64,000 bases of DNA from Candidatus Berkelbacteria bacterium RIFCSPLOWO2_01_FULL_50_28 (GTDB lineage: Bacteria > Patescibacteria > UBA1384 > 2-12-FULL-50-11): NCBI GenBank assembly GCA_001774395.1, contig MEZX01000002.1:525000-588999 (forward strand). The letters run 5' to 3'. Of the stretch, positions 7,491 to 15,204 are shown piece after piece. The position numbers were made by a program, and so were the translations under genes. Each line of letters begins with the position of its first letter. Positions within the stretch are counted from its first letter, which is position 1. The notes under the pieces are model-generated. The model was not told where the DNA came from. It ran no database searches and saw only the letters and a list, made by a program, of their open reading frames with translations.

Positions 7491-8868
7491 TTACTAGTTT
7501 CAAGCCAAGCTCAAGCAGCTGGTGGCTATCGACGGCTGAGGGGCTGTCCATCATCAGGTCTCTGCCGTCGCCCGACTTTGGGAAAGCTATGACTTCACGA
7601 ATTGAGGTTTGCCGTAATAAGACGGAAATTAGACGGTCAAGTCCAGAAGCAAAACCGCCGTGCGGCGGGACCCCGTAACTAAAAGCCTCCAAAAGGTGAC
7701 CAAAGTTACGCTGGATCTCGGTTTTGTCGTGCCCCAGGAACGCGAAAACTCTCTCTTGAATCTCCGGTTGGTGGATTCTAATACTTCCCCCCGCAACTTC
7801 GACACCATTTAACGCTAAATCGTACTGTTGCGCTAAAGCGTGTGCGGGATCTTTTTCAAATTTAGCTTGCCACTCAAGTGTCGGAGCGGTGAACGGGTGG
7901 TGGACTGCTCCCCAGCGCTTATCCCCCGCTTTCCATTCAAATAACGGAAAGTCGACTATAAAAGCAAAGGCTAGCTCGTCTTCATTACTTATGTCTTTGC
8001 GTAGATCCGGACGATCAGTGCCGTACTTTTTCATTGAATCGGCATAGGTAATCCGGGGAAATTCCGTAAATGTCAGAACTTTTTCCGGAAAGTTTGTTTT
8101 GACCATTTCCTTGTACATTTCTTCGATTAAGCTCAGAACCTCTTCTTGGGATGTAAAGCTGATCTCGACGTCAAGCTGTGAAAATTCTGGCTGTCGATCA
8201 ATTCTAGAGTCTTCATCTCGAAAACAGCGAACAATCTGGAAGTACCGCTCAATTCCGGCAACCATCAACAGCTGCTTATACTGTTGTGGAGACTGCGGCA
8301 GAGCGTAAAATTTACCCGGGTCGATTCGGGCTGGCACCAAATAGTCCCGTGCCCCCTCGGGGGTAGATTTAGAGATGTACGGCGTTTCTACTTCGGTGAA
8401 ATCCCTATTGGATAGATAGTTTCGCAAAAACTGGTTCATCTGATGGCGCATTCGCAGGTTGTAAGCCATCCTTTCGGAGCGTAAATCCAGATAGCGGTAT
8501 TTAAGCCGAGTTTCTTCTTTGACGGTGAGATCGTTCAGCGGCAGGGGTAGGTTTGAGGCAAGTGATTCAATAGTAAGTGATTCAACTCGTACCTCCACTG
8601 TGCCGCTAATAACGTTTGGATTCGTCAGCGACTCGGGACGTTTCACCACCTCACCAACTATCGATACGACTGATTCTACTGTTAGTTGGCTGGCCTGTTG
8701 CATTATTTCGCCTGTGAAAACTAGCTGCGTAATTCCTTTATGATCACGCAGATCGATAAACATCACTTTGGCGTGAGCACGGATGGTTTGAGCCCAACCG
8801 CTCATTAGCACTTTTTTGCCGACGTGTGCGCTCACGCCACCACTAAGAACGCGCTTTAAGTTATCCAT
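7450..8868 (-). CDS. aspS: aspartyl-tRNA synthetase (bacterial type) lacking the GAD domain
   Basis: Class II synthetase charging tRNA-Asp (or Asp/Asn). It has an N-terminal OB anticodon-binding domain (residues 1-105), then the catalytic core with motif 2 FRDEDSRIDRQPEFSQLD and motif 3 GLDRLISVLL. The C-terminal signature (AFPKSGDGRDLMMDSPS) is of the bacterial kind. Bacterial AspRS is usually about 580-600 residues because a GAD domain of about 120 residues is inserted in the core. Here KYGTDRPDLR (near 281-290) is followed after only about 10 residues by FAFIVDFPLFEW, giving 472 residues. The usual insertion site is therefore closed up cleanly with no frameshift. It lies five bases after pheT in the same operon. 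Confidence 0.95.
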   Translation of the reverse strand: MDNLKRVLSGGVSAHVGKKVLMSGWAQTIRAHAKVMFIDLRDHKGITQLVFTGEIMQQASQLTVESVVSIVGEVVKRPESLTNPNVISGTVEVRVESLTIESLASNLPLPLNDLTVKEETRLKYRYLDLRSERMAYNLRMRHQMNQFLRNYLSNRDFTEVETPYISKSTPEGARDYLVPARIDPGKFYALPQSPQQYKQLLMVAGIERYFQIVRCFRDEDSRIDRQPEFSQLDVEISFTSQEEVLSLIEEMYKEMVKTNFPEKVLTFTEFPRITYADSMKKYGTDRPDLRKDISNEDELAFAFIVDFPLFEWKAGDKRWGAVHHPFTAPTLEWQAKFEKDPAHALAQQYDLALNGVEVAGGSIRIHQPEIQERVFAFLGHDKTEIQRNFGHLLEAFSYGVPPHGGFASGLDRLISVLLRQTSIREVIAFPKSGDGRDLMMDSPSAVDSHQLLELGLKLVIDDIPSPKTKKSK

Positions 8869-8873
8869 TCCAC

Positions 8874-10718
8874 CTAGAGTATCTCAAAAGATAGCTTTGG
8901 GGAAAGCCCCTCGAGGAGCGCGCTGAAGAGATTATTCGCCTCGCTATCGGTTAGAGTGCGGTCAATATTCTGAAAAACAATTCGATAAGTCACAGACTTT
9001 TTTTGCGGCGTTTCTTCGTGACGGTACTCGTCCGTTAGTTCAGCAAACAGAACTCCGTCGGCGCTGTCGAAATAATTCAGAGCAATTAGGTTGTCGACGT
9101 CCGTATCAACCGCAAGGGTTACATCACGCACGACCGGTGGGAACTTACTAATTGGTCGGTACTGCGGCAACGGAGAAATCCGGGCAGGCGTAATTGGAGA
9201 CGGCAGTTTCACTTTGGCCATCGAGCTCTCCCAAAAGACGACCCTGTCATGCTTAATACCAAACTCCCTCAGGTCGTCAGGGCGAAAAGGTTTAAATTCA
9301 ACCTGTCGACCAAGTAGCGTCGACATCTTCGTCGCTTCTGCGGCTAAAGCCCGCTCTTTGAGTCCCGATAGTACGATAGCGAGATGTTGATCTTCCTTGG
9401 GGGTGAATACCTGACCGATTTCGTAGAGGTAGAGCCTTCCAATAAACGGATTTTTTGCGACAACGCCCGCTAGCGGTTCGGCTAAATTAGAGCGAAGATA
9501 CTTCAGCTCATTGCTCGTGGCGTTTGAAATACCCAACGCACCCTTTCGAGCAAATGTGCCGGTCAGCATTTCGGTGTAACTGGCGCGAGACAGTTTACGC
9601 TTTAGCTCCAAAATCTGTTGATACTGACTAGTTGGCGCGGACTTTTTCGAGAGAGCAACGTCTGGCAGGTTATCGTAGCCGCGTAGTCGAATAATCTCGT
9701 CGGCAATATCAGCACTGATGCCAATATCATTTCGCCAGGAGGGTACGGTGATGGTGTTTTTGACTAGAACAAAACCGATTGTTGCGAGACGCTTCATATC
9801 GTCAGACGTTGGCTCAAACCCAAGTAAGCGTTTGATCTGGTTCGGTTCATACGCTACCGTTTTCGGGCTATGTCCACGCCCCGTAAAGGACTGGAGACCG
9901 TCGAGAGAAATTGAGGGGCAGTACTTTGTGGCAAGGTAGAAGAAGCGCCGCAGTGCTAACTCCCCTGATGCAGCATCAACACCCCGAACATATTTTGAAG
10001 AGGCATCGGTAGTAACTCCCGTCAGGCGGGAATTTTTCCTGACGCTAGAAGCTGAGAATGCCGCAGCTTGAACAATTACTGAGGAAGTATTCTTACTGAC
10101 CGCTGAATTCTTAGCGCCCATGACGCCGGCCAAATCAACGACCGTTTTTTCAGAGCGTTGAATTAACTCACCGCCCTGCAAGGAGACACTGCGGCCGTCA
10201 AGAAGTGTAACCGTTTCACCGGACTCGGCCCGATCAACCACTAAGCCGGCGGCTATTTTCTCTCTATCGAAAACATGGAGCGGCAAGCCGACCTCGTAAG
10301 CCACAAGGTTTGAAATATCAATCAAAAGGTCTTTGCTCTGGAGGCCAATTATTGTAAGACGTTTTTTCAACTCTGCTGGCGTGTCGGACGCAACGTAGCC
10401 AGACAGCCCGAGCAACTCATCGCTAAGGATATCGTCTTTTGCTCCATCGCTGACGGTAAGTTCTAGTAAGTGCTTCGAAGGCAACTCGTCGCTCGTTTCA
10501 GGCAGTTTGAGCTGCAGACTCATCGCTCCCGCCAGCTCACGAGCGATGCCCAGTAGTGACAGACAGTCCCCTCTGTTAGCAGTTATGGAAACGTTGATTA
10601 TCTCTTTGGTAACTGGTTCCGCCTCAAAGCCAAGCGTCGCCAGACGATCAATGGTTTGGTCGACCCCGTCTGAGAAATGCGGCAAGTACTCCTTCAGCCA
10701 ACTTAAGCTGACTAACAT
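8874..10718 (-). CDS. pheT: phenylalanyl-tRNA synthetase beta chain, compact form
   Basis: 614 residues against about 790-800 usual. The N-terminal helix MLVSLSWLKEYLPHFSD and LATLGFEAEPVT (B1) continue directly into SITANRGDCLSLLGIARELAG. The EMAP-like tRNA-binding domain (B2, about 110 residues) normally between them is missing. B3/B4 (DISNLVAYEVGLPLHVFD), the B5 domain (PNQIKRLLGFEP ... RNDIGISADIADEIIRLRGYDNLP), a shortened synthetase-like core and the C-terminal ferredoxin-fold anticodon domain (KFPPVVRDVTLAV ... to the end) are present. It overlaps pheS by 7 nt, consistent with coupled synthesis of the alpha2-beta2 enzyme. Confidence 0.93.
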   Translation of the reverse strand: MLVSLSWLKEYLPHFSDGVDQTIDRLATLGFEAEPVTKEIINVSITANRGDCLSLLGIARELAGAMSLQLKLPETSDELPSKHLLELTVSDGAKDDILSDELLGLSGYVASDTPAELKKRLTIIGLQSKDLLIDISNLVAYEVGLPLHVFDREKIAAGLVVDRAESGETVTLLDGRSVSLQGGELIQRSEKTVVDLAGVMGAKNSAVSKNTSSVIVQAAAFSASSVRKNSRLTGVTTDASSKYVRGVDAASGELALRRFFYLATKYCPSISLDGLQSFTGRGHSPKTVAYEPNQIKRLLGFEPTSDDMKRLATIGFVLVKNTITVPSWRNDIGISADIADEIIRLRGYDNLPDVALSKKSAPTSQYQQILELKRKLSRASYTEMLTGTFARKGALGISNATSNELKYLRSNLAEPLAGVVAKNPFIGRLYLYEIGQVFTPKEDQHLAIVLSGLKERALAAEATKMSTLLGRQVEFKPFRPDDLREFGIKHDRVVFWESSMAKVKLPSPITPARISPLPQYRPISKFPPVVRDVTLAVDTDVDNLIALNYFDSADGVLFAELTDEYRHEETPQKKSVTYRIVFQNIDRTLTDSEANNLFSALLEGLSPKLSFEIL

Positions 10719-11398
10719 TTGAACTGCCCCGAGTAACGGTAGTCGCCGGAAAGGTTAAGTCGGGCGTCCTCAACGTCGCTTACAAGATTCAACAGACGTT
10801 CTATGCCAACTCCGAATGCCCAGCCGGTGTATTTTGATTGATCGACGTTCATCGCCGCCAACACGTTGGGGTGAATCATCCCAGCGCCAAGAACTTCAAC
10901 AAATTTTCCGCGGTGAAAAAGATCCAGCTCGATTCCAGGCTCAACGAACGGGAAGTAACTCGGACGAACCCTAAAACGCATCCGGCCGCCCATAAGATGG
11001 TTAAGCATTCCCTTTAGTGTCGTAATTAGCTGTTCCATATTAGCGTTCTCGTCGAGAACGAAACCTTCCAGTTGGTTGAAAGTATGATTATGCGTTGAGT
11101 CGGTTGATTCGTTCCGAAATACTCGCCCGGGGACCAACGCTCTAATCGGAGCCTGGCGATGATCCATAATTCGCAGTTGCATCGGTGAGGTGTGGGTACG
11201 TAGCAACAAGCCGCTCGTTAGGAAAAAGGTGTCGTGCTCCTCTCGAACAGGGTGATCTGCTGGAATGTTCAAGCGATCGAAATTATTCGCTTCGGTTTCA
11301 ACTTCTGGACCTTCAAAAACCTCAAAGCCATATACCGTGAAGTACTCGATCAACCGCTCCAAGACAACAGTAATTGGGTGAGGATGGCCGCTAATCAT
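10712..11398 (-). CDS. pheS: phenylalanyl-tRNA synthetase alpha chain lacking the N-terminal coiled coil
   Basis: Catalytic subunit of PheRS, 228 residues against about 330-340 usual. It begins at GHPHPITVVLERLIEYF, which in other bacteria lies about 100 residues into the protein. The N-terminal coiled-coil arm that contacts tRNA-Phe is absent. The class II motifs are intact: motif 1 near FEGPEVETEANNFD, HDTFF, motif 2 PGRVFRNESTDSTHNHTF with FNQLEGFV, and motif 3 GWAFGVGIERLLNLV. The ATG at 11398 overlaps the upstream stop, which rules out a simple missed start. Confidence 0.93.
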   Translation of the reverse strand: MISGHPHPITVVLERLIEYFTVYGFEVFEGPEVETEANNFDRLNIPADHPVREEHDTFFLTSGLLLRTHTSPMQLRIMDHRQAPIRALVPGRVFRNESTDSTHNHTFNQLEGFVLDENANMEQLITTLKGMLNHLMGGRMRFRVRPSYFPFVEPGIELDLFHRGKFVEVLGAGMIHPNVLAAMNVDQSKYTGWAFGVGIERLLNLVSDVEDARLNLSGDYRYSGQFKC

Positions 11399-11768
11399 TC
11401 CAAGTGAACTTGCGTCTTAACAGAACTTCGCCGGTGAAAGTAGCAACAATAATTATCGCCAGTGTCGCCGCGTTTAGAAGGTCAACCGATTTCAACATTA
11501 ATATAATTACGGCCGCGAGACTGGTTAAAAATGCCCAGCGTAACGCCGCAACTGTCCGGCTCCAGGGCGGTAGCGTCTCGCTTTGTTTGTATTGAACAAG
11601 ATAGAAGGTGAAGAAGATTAGCCCAAAAACCGAGAAAAAGAGTGAAGCGTAAAACATTACTAGCACCGTTGTGGTGTCGGGCGTCATGTTGAAAATAACA
11701 GTTATCAATAGCCCTAAGGCAAACAATAGGATTGTAAAAATGGAGAAGATTAAGCTCTTAGTTCTCAT
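11391..11768 (-). CDS. hypothetical four-helix membrane protein
   Basis: 125 residues with four hydrophobic segments (near 8-27, 36-58, 73-93, 98-115), a short basic stretch RRKFTW at the end and no soluble domain. The ATG overlaps the rbfA stop as ATGA, and its stop overlaps the pheS start, so it is embedded in an operon of translation genes. I do not recognise a family. The position suggests co-expression only, not function. Confidence 0.7.
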   Translation of the reverse strand: MRTKSLIFSIFTILLFALGLLITVIFNMTPDTTTVLVMFYASLFFSVFGLIFFTFYLVQYKQSETLPPWSRTVAALRWAFLTSLAAVIILMLKSVDLLNAATLAIIIVATFTGEVLLRRKFTWND

Positions 11769-12088
11769 TGTTTTTTGTCGTTGACTGAGGCGTCATCGAA
11801 TAGTTCATCAAGATGCGAGATATAGTTATCATCGCAGATGAATTCCAGTTTCGGCACGAAGCGCATACTGACGTATTTTGTCAATTCATTGTTGATATCT
11901 TTCTTGCGAGACTGCATATCGATCATAACTTGAGGATTCGACCGTATCCAAACTTTACCGTGCCGCATCGACGGGTCGATAAGGACGTCAGCGACGGTAA
12001 TCAACTCTCGCGGCCACAGCTTTAAGACCACTTTGGAGAGGGCTTTAGTATAGGACGCGTTAATCTTTTCCAGTTTTTTTGCTTGCAC
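11765..12088 (-). CDS. rbfA: ribosome-binding factor A
   Basis: 107 residues. The KH-like fold of RbfA is recognisable from the pattern LITVADVLIDPSMRHGKVWI, then LTKYVSMRFVPKLEFICDDN and a C-terminal helix DELFDDAS. RbfA assists late 30S maturation near the 16S 5' end. In many bacteria it follows infB; here infB is 44 kb away and rbfA heads the pheST-aspS operon. The sequence is divergent, so the call relies on overall pattern and length. Confidence 0.8.
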   Translation of the reverse strand: MQAKKLEKINASYTKALSKVVLKLWPRELITVADVLIDPSMRHGKVWIRSNPQVMIDMQSRKKDINNELTKYVSMRFVPKLEFICDDNYISHLDELFDDASVNDKKQ

Positions 12089-12163
12089 CTCTGCATTTTC
12101 CCTGGAAAGAAGGTTTTGAGCAAGTCGCTATTATTATGAGATATTACATCCGCTAACCTGTTG

Positions 12164-12178
12164 ACACCCCAGGGGTGT
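12164..12178. other. perfect dyad upstream of rbfA
   Basis: ACACCCC-A-GGGGTGT is a perfect 7-bp dyad around one central base, extended outward by TTG/AA. The single-base centre is too tight for an RNA hairpin, so a DNA-binding operator is more likely. It lies about 75 bp before rbfA and just after the exonuclease stop. Confidence 0.4.
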
Positions 12179-12187
12179 AAGTTGGTC

Positions 12188-12880
12188 CTAGTTAAGGTAG
12201 TTTTTCCAGTAGCTATAGAGCTCGGCCGTCGCAAAAAGGTCACGAGCGTTGTAACGGGCAATTTCTTCGTATTTTCCAGAGTTGAAGTAGCTCGTTACTT
12301 TAGAACCATCAATCTCGTCGTCTTTTGGCGTTGTAATGCCAAACGCTTGGCAAGCCATATGCAAGCCCGCGCCGGACGGGTAGCGGGCGCTCCCGTAGTA
12401 GGAAAGTTGGTCGAATAAATCGATGTGTTTGGCGTCGAAAGCTTGAGCATTCAAGTAGCGATTGCGCATTAAGTCTTTGGTTGGTTTTATCTTATTGATG
12501 GCGCTACGAATGAACAGAAACGGGATATCAAACATCCGTCCGTTGAACGTTACAAATTCCTGATACTTGGCAGCGAGCTGGTAAAATTTAGCAATAATGT
12601 CCTGTTCGGAGCAGCTCTGAAACTTTATGCCATTCTCTTCAAAGGCGGCAATGTCCTTTTTTCGGGATTGAAAGTAGACGCCGCCCTTAAGCGTTTGGGT
12701 GTCTAAGGCGCCCAGGGCAACGATTTCGGCGGTGTAGGGCGAAAGAGACATGTTGGCTTCGGCCCACTCTTCATCGCTCTGCCCGGAAGTTTTAGCTTTC
12801 GCGGAAAATAGATGTTGGGTTTGCGCATCAAAACTCCCCCAGGCTTTACCTGAACTCTCAATATCGATTACTAAAGCCAT
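12188..12880 (-). CDS. DEDD-type 3'-5' exonuclease (PolB exonuclease-related)
   Basis: 230 residues, a single exonuclease fold. Exo I is VIDIES near the N-terminus, Exo II is FNGRMFDIPFLFIR in mid-protein, and Exo III is the YNARDLFATAELY motif near the C-terminus (YxxxD type). These supply the four acidic metal ligands. The set and length match the predicted 3'-5' exonuclease family related to the proofreading domain of B-family polymerases (DNA_pol_B_exo2). No polymerase domain is attached. The substrate (DNA or RNA) cannot be decided from sequence. It is transcribed divergently from the SDR gene. Confidence 0.85.
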   Translation of the reverse strand: MALVIDIESSGKAWGSFDAQTQHLFSAKAKTSGQSDEEWAEANMSLSPYTAEIVALGALDTQTLKGGVYFQSRKKDIAAFEENGIKFQSCSEQDIIAKFYQLAAKYQEFVTFNGRMFDIPFLFIRSAINKIKPTKDLMRNRYLNAQAFDAKHIDLFDQLSYYGSARYPSGAGLHMACQAFGITTPKDDEIDGSKVTSYFNSGKYEEIARYNARDLFATAELYSYWKNYLN

Positions 12881-12954
12881 ACCGTTAGTTAAGCACCAAA
12901 TAATGAAATTACCAAATCAACGACAATTTTAGTAAGTATTCGATGCGAACAGCT

Positions 12955-12994
12955 CCTAATTTGCTCATATATTATAATATATGAGCAAGTTAGG
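12955..12994. promoter_or_regulatory. 40-bp near-perfect palindrome with embedded TATAAT
   Basis: The inner 28 bp (12961-12988, half-site TTGCTCATATATTA) is a perfect palindrome. It extends to 40 bp by CCTAA/TTAGG with one mismatch. The centre reads TTATAA, giving TATAAT on both strands. It lies in the divergent region between the exonuclease and SDR genes. AT-richness and the central -10-like core suggest an operator/promoter for a dimeric regulator; a cruciform role is possible. Confidence 0.65.
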
Positions 12995-13061
12995 TTGATG
13001 CTTTTGACAGGCAAGAAAACAGAAGTAGAAGTAATTCCAGCAGTGCTTTATACTAATTTTA

Positions 13062-13953
13062 ATGAGCTGGTTTAAGCGAACTGAAGAGCCGAAGTCTACC
13101 GTATTGGTCACTGGGTGTGGGTTTAAGCCTGTTGGTCATGTCTACAAATACAAAAACCAGCCGTCTCACAACCCGATCGAGATTGACGGTGTCGAACACA
13201 AAATGAACATCGGTACCGCAACTGCCTGCCGCCTTGCAAGAGGGGGGGGTGGAAGTCATTATGGTTTCTCGGACCGAAGAAAATCTCGAGAAAATTAAAG
13301 CCGGTTTAGTTAAGCTCGGGTGCAACCCAGAACTTGTTTCATATATTGCTGCGGACATTACTACTAACGAAGGAACTGACCATTTAGTCAGTTCGCTCCC
13401 ACAAGATAAAAATATCTATTGGGTTCAATCTATTGGAATGGGTGGCGGCAGCTACAAAGTGCCAAACGACAATATCTATCTGCCATTTGAACATATTTCA
13501 CCAGAACTAATTGAGGCGGAGATGAAGATCGTCACTGCAACACATATGTTGATGCTTAAAATGGTCCCTATTTTTAGAAAACAAATACATGGCGGGTACA
13601 AATCTAAAATAGTTGTGGTCACCTCGATGTCCGGCGAACGTGGCTATCACTTTGGGGCAACACATGTAGCCGCAAAACACGCGATTGTTGGGTACGTAAA
13701 AGGAATTGAGAAGGAGCTTCGGGATGAAGGTATTGAGATTTACGATGTGCGTCCGGGTGGAGTTGACACCGGAATGTATGACAACCCTCATACAAAAAAA
13801 GCTGTTGAGGAGATTGGTCAACGAGACAAAATGTGGGGAACTTTCGAACCCTACTATGCACACCCACTCTGGGTAGCTGAAGCGATCTACGACGACCTGT
13901 TTGGCGGTAATCCCCAGAAAATCAGAAAGATACTCGGTCCTCACCAGAATTAG
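13062..13953 (+). pseudogene. short-chain dehydrogenase/reductase, broken by a frameshift in a G8 run
   Basis: Two frames together form one SDR of about 296 residues. The first part (13062 to about 13249) carries the Rossmann start VLVTGCGFKPVGH and NIGTATACRLARG. The second continues VEVIMVSRTEENLEKI, AADIT, VQSIGMGGG, VVVTSMSGERGYHFGAT and DVRPGGVDTGM. The break is exactly at eight G bases (13242-13249); seven G would restore one frame. About 30 residues are inserted between the two halves of the glycine-rich loop. The catalytic YxxxK is HVAAK, so Tyr is replaced by His. A sequencing error, phase variation or a real pseudogene are all possible. Confidence 0.75.
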
Positions 13954-14004
13954 ATTCGGTGGCCTGGATCTAACGTTTCGCCCACTGCGGAGCTTTTCGG
14001 GCCA

Positions 14005-14029
14005 CAGCACCAGAGAGTACTTGGTGCTG
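14005..14029. terminator. hairpin between the convergent SDR and rpsI genes
   Basis: CAGCACCA (14005-14012) pairs perfectly with TGGTGCTG (14022-14029) around a 9-nt loop, between two convergent transcription units. No T-run follows on either side, so factor-independent termination is uncertain. Confidence 0.45.
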
Positions 14030-14055
14030 GACTGCGAAAGGCAAAAGGCAACTCT

Positions 14056-14439
14056 CTATCGTTTGGCCCATTGAGGCGCCTTCCTTGCTTTTTTCAGCCC
14101 TGGTTTTTTGCGCTCTTTGATGCGAGCGTCGCGTGTTAAGAATCCTGCTTTTCGCAGTGCTTGCTTGAAGTCTGGGTTTAGCTCAACAAGGGCTCGAGCT
14201 GTACCCATAGCAACGGCGTCAACAGTTGAAGTAAACCCGCCACCTCGAGCTACCACTTCAACATCTAGCTGGCCGCTCTTGCCAACGGTTTCGAAGACAC
14301 GTTTGAGTTTGAGCGGTTGTTCGCCTTGTTTGCCGTTAAGTATAAAGCGTCCGTCGCCTGCTAAGACCCTAACCTGGGCAACAGCCGTTTTTCGTCTGCC
14401 TACGCCCGTAAAATATTTGTTTCTAGCCGTTACTGTCAT
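14056..14439 (-). CDS. rpsI: 30S ribosomal protein S9
   Basis: 127 residues. It has the N-terminal uS9 signature YFTGVGRRKTAVAQVR, the GGGFT segment, and a basic C-terminal tail ending GLKKARKAPQWAKR, whose final Arg reaches the P-site tRNA anticodon loop in known ribosomes. It overlaps rplM by 17 nt, the usual L13-S9 pairing. Confidence 0.97.
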   Translation of the reverse strand: MTVTARNKYFTGVGRRKTAVAQVRVLAGDGRFILNGKQGEQPLKLKRVFETVGKSGQLDVEVVARGGGFTSTVDAVAMGTARALVELNPDFKQALRKAGFLTRDARIKERKKPGLKKARKAPQWAKR

Positions 14440-14794
14440 TTTTAAAGGTTAATCTTTTCATCCAGTGCTGTCGTAGTCGATTCTTCGGTAGCATATTTCT
14501 AACCGCCAGTGTAATCACTCTGTCAGGGTGCTTTTCGAGCATAGTTTCGAGCGTTATCTCTTTCAAATTGCCCGGGTAGCCCGAGTGGCGATAGTAAGTC
14601 TTTTGAGCAAGTTTTTTGCCGGTGACCTTGATAGCCTTAGCGTTAGCGATAATTACGGCGTCGCCGCAATCTTGGTGGTAAACGAAGCTACTCTTATGTC
14701 GGCCTCGCAGGAGTGTGGCGATTTTTGTCGCAAGGCGACCGAGAATCTGATCGGTAGCATCCAATTTATGTGTTTGACGTTCAATCGTCGTCAT
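14423..14794 (-). CDS. rplM: 50S ribosomal protein L13
   Basis: 123 residues, shorter than the usual 140-145 because the C-terminal extension is trimmed. Recognisable by DATDQILGRLATKIATLLRG, the KTYYRHSGYPGNLKE block and AVRNMLPKNRLRQ. The start overlaps the rplQ stop as ATGA. uL13 is an early assembly protein of the large subunit. Confidence 0.96.
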   Translation of the reverse strand: MTTIERQTHKLDATDQILGRLATKIATLLRGRHKSSFVYHQDCGDAVIIANAKAIKVTGKKLAQKTYYRHSGYPGNLKEITLETMLEKHPDRVITLAVRNMLPKNRLRQHWMKRLTFKNDSNG

Positions 14795-15195
14795 TTCTTC
14801 GCCTTAGTTTTAGCTTCTTTAGTAGCTGGCGTTTTTGGTGCAACTACGGGCTTGGCGCTCTTCAGTAAGGCAACAACGGCCATTTCCGCCGAATCTCCGC
14901 TACGAAAACCAGCCGAAATAGAGCGTAAATAGTTGCTATCTTCTGGGGAAAAACGAGGCAAGATGTCTTCGAAAAGTTTTTTAACGGCGTTTTTATCTAA
15001 AAGTAACTGATGAGCAAGTTTCTGAGCGTTGAGTCCCCCAACTTTAGTGCGCGTTAGAAAGCGATTAGCGAACGGTAGTAAGGCCTTTGCTTTTGCGCGA
15101 GTAGTTGTTATTGCTTCGTACAACAGCAGCGAGGTCAGCTGGTTTCGCAACATCGTCTGTTTGTAGTCGCTCTGACTGCGCAGTACTCGCTCCAT
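14791..15195 (-). CDS. rplQ: 50S ribosomal protein L17
   Basis: 134 residues. The core MLRNQLTSLLLYEAITTTRAKAKAL and the C-terminal FRSGDSAEMAVVALL match bL17. The usual N-terminal RHR-GRKLGR arm is replaced by ERVLRSQSDYKQT. An Ala/Lys/Pro-rich tail of about 25 residues ends the protein. It lies 9 bases after rpoA, its normal partner. Confidence 0.94.
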   Translation of the reverse strand: MERVLRSQSDYKQTMLRNQLTSLLLYEAITTTRAKAKALLPFANRFLTRTKVGGLNAQKLAHQLLLDKNAVKKLFEDILPRFSPEDSNYLRSISAGFRSGDSAEMAVVALLKSAKPVVAPKTPATKEAKTKAKK

Positions 15196-15204
15196 AGTTG
15201 GGCG

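Noticed and set aside
12164..12178. Intrinsic terminator after the exonuclease gene
   Set aside because: The dyad has a single-base centre and no T-run, so it fits a DNA operator better.
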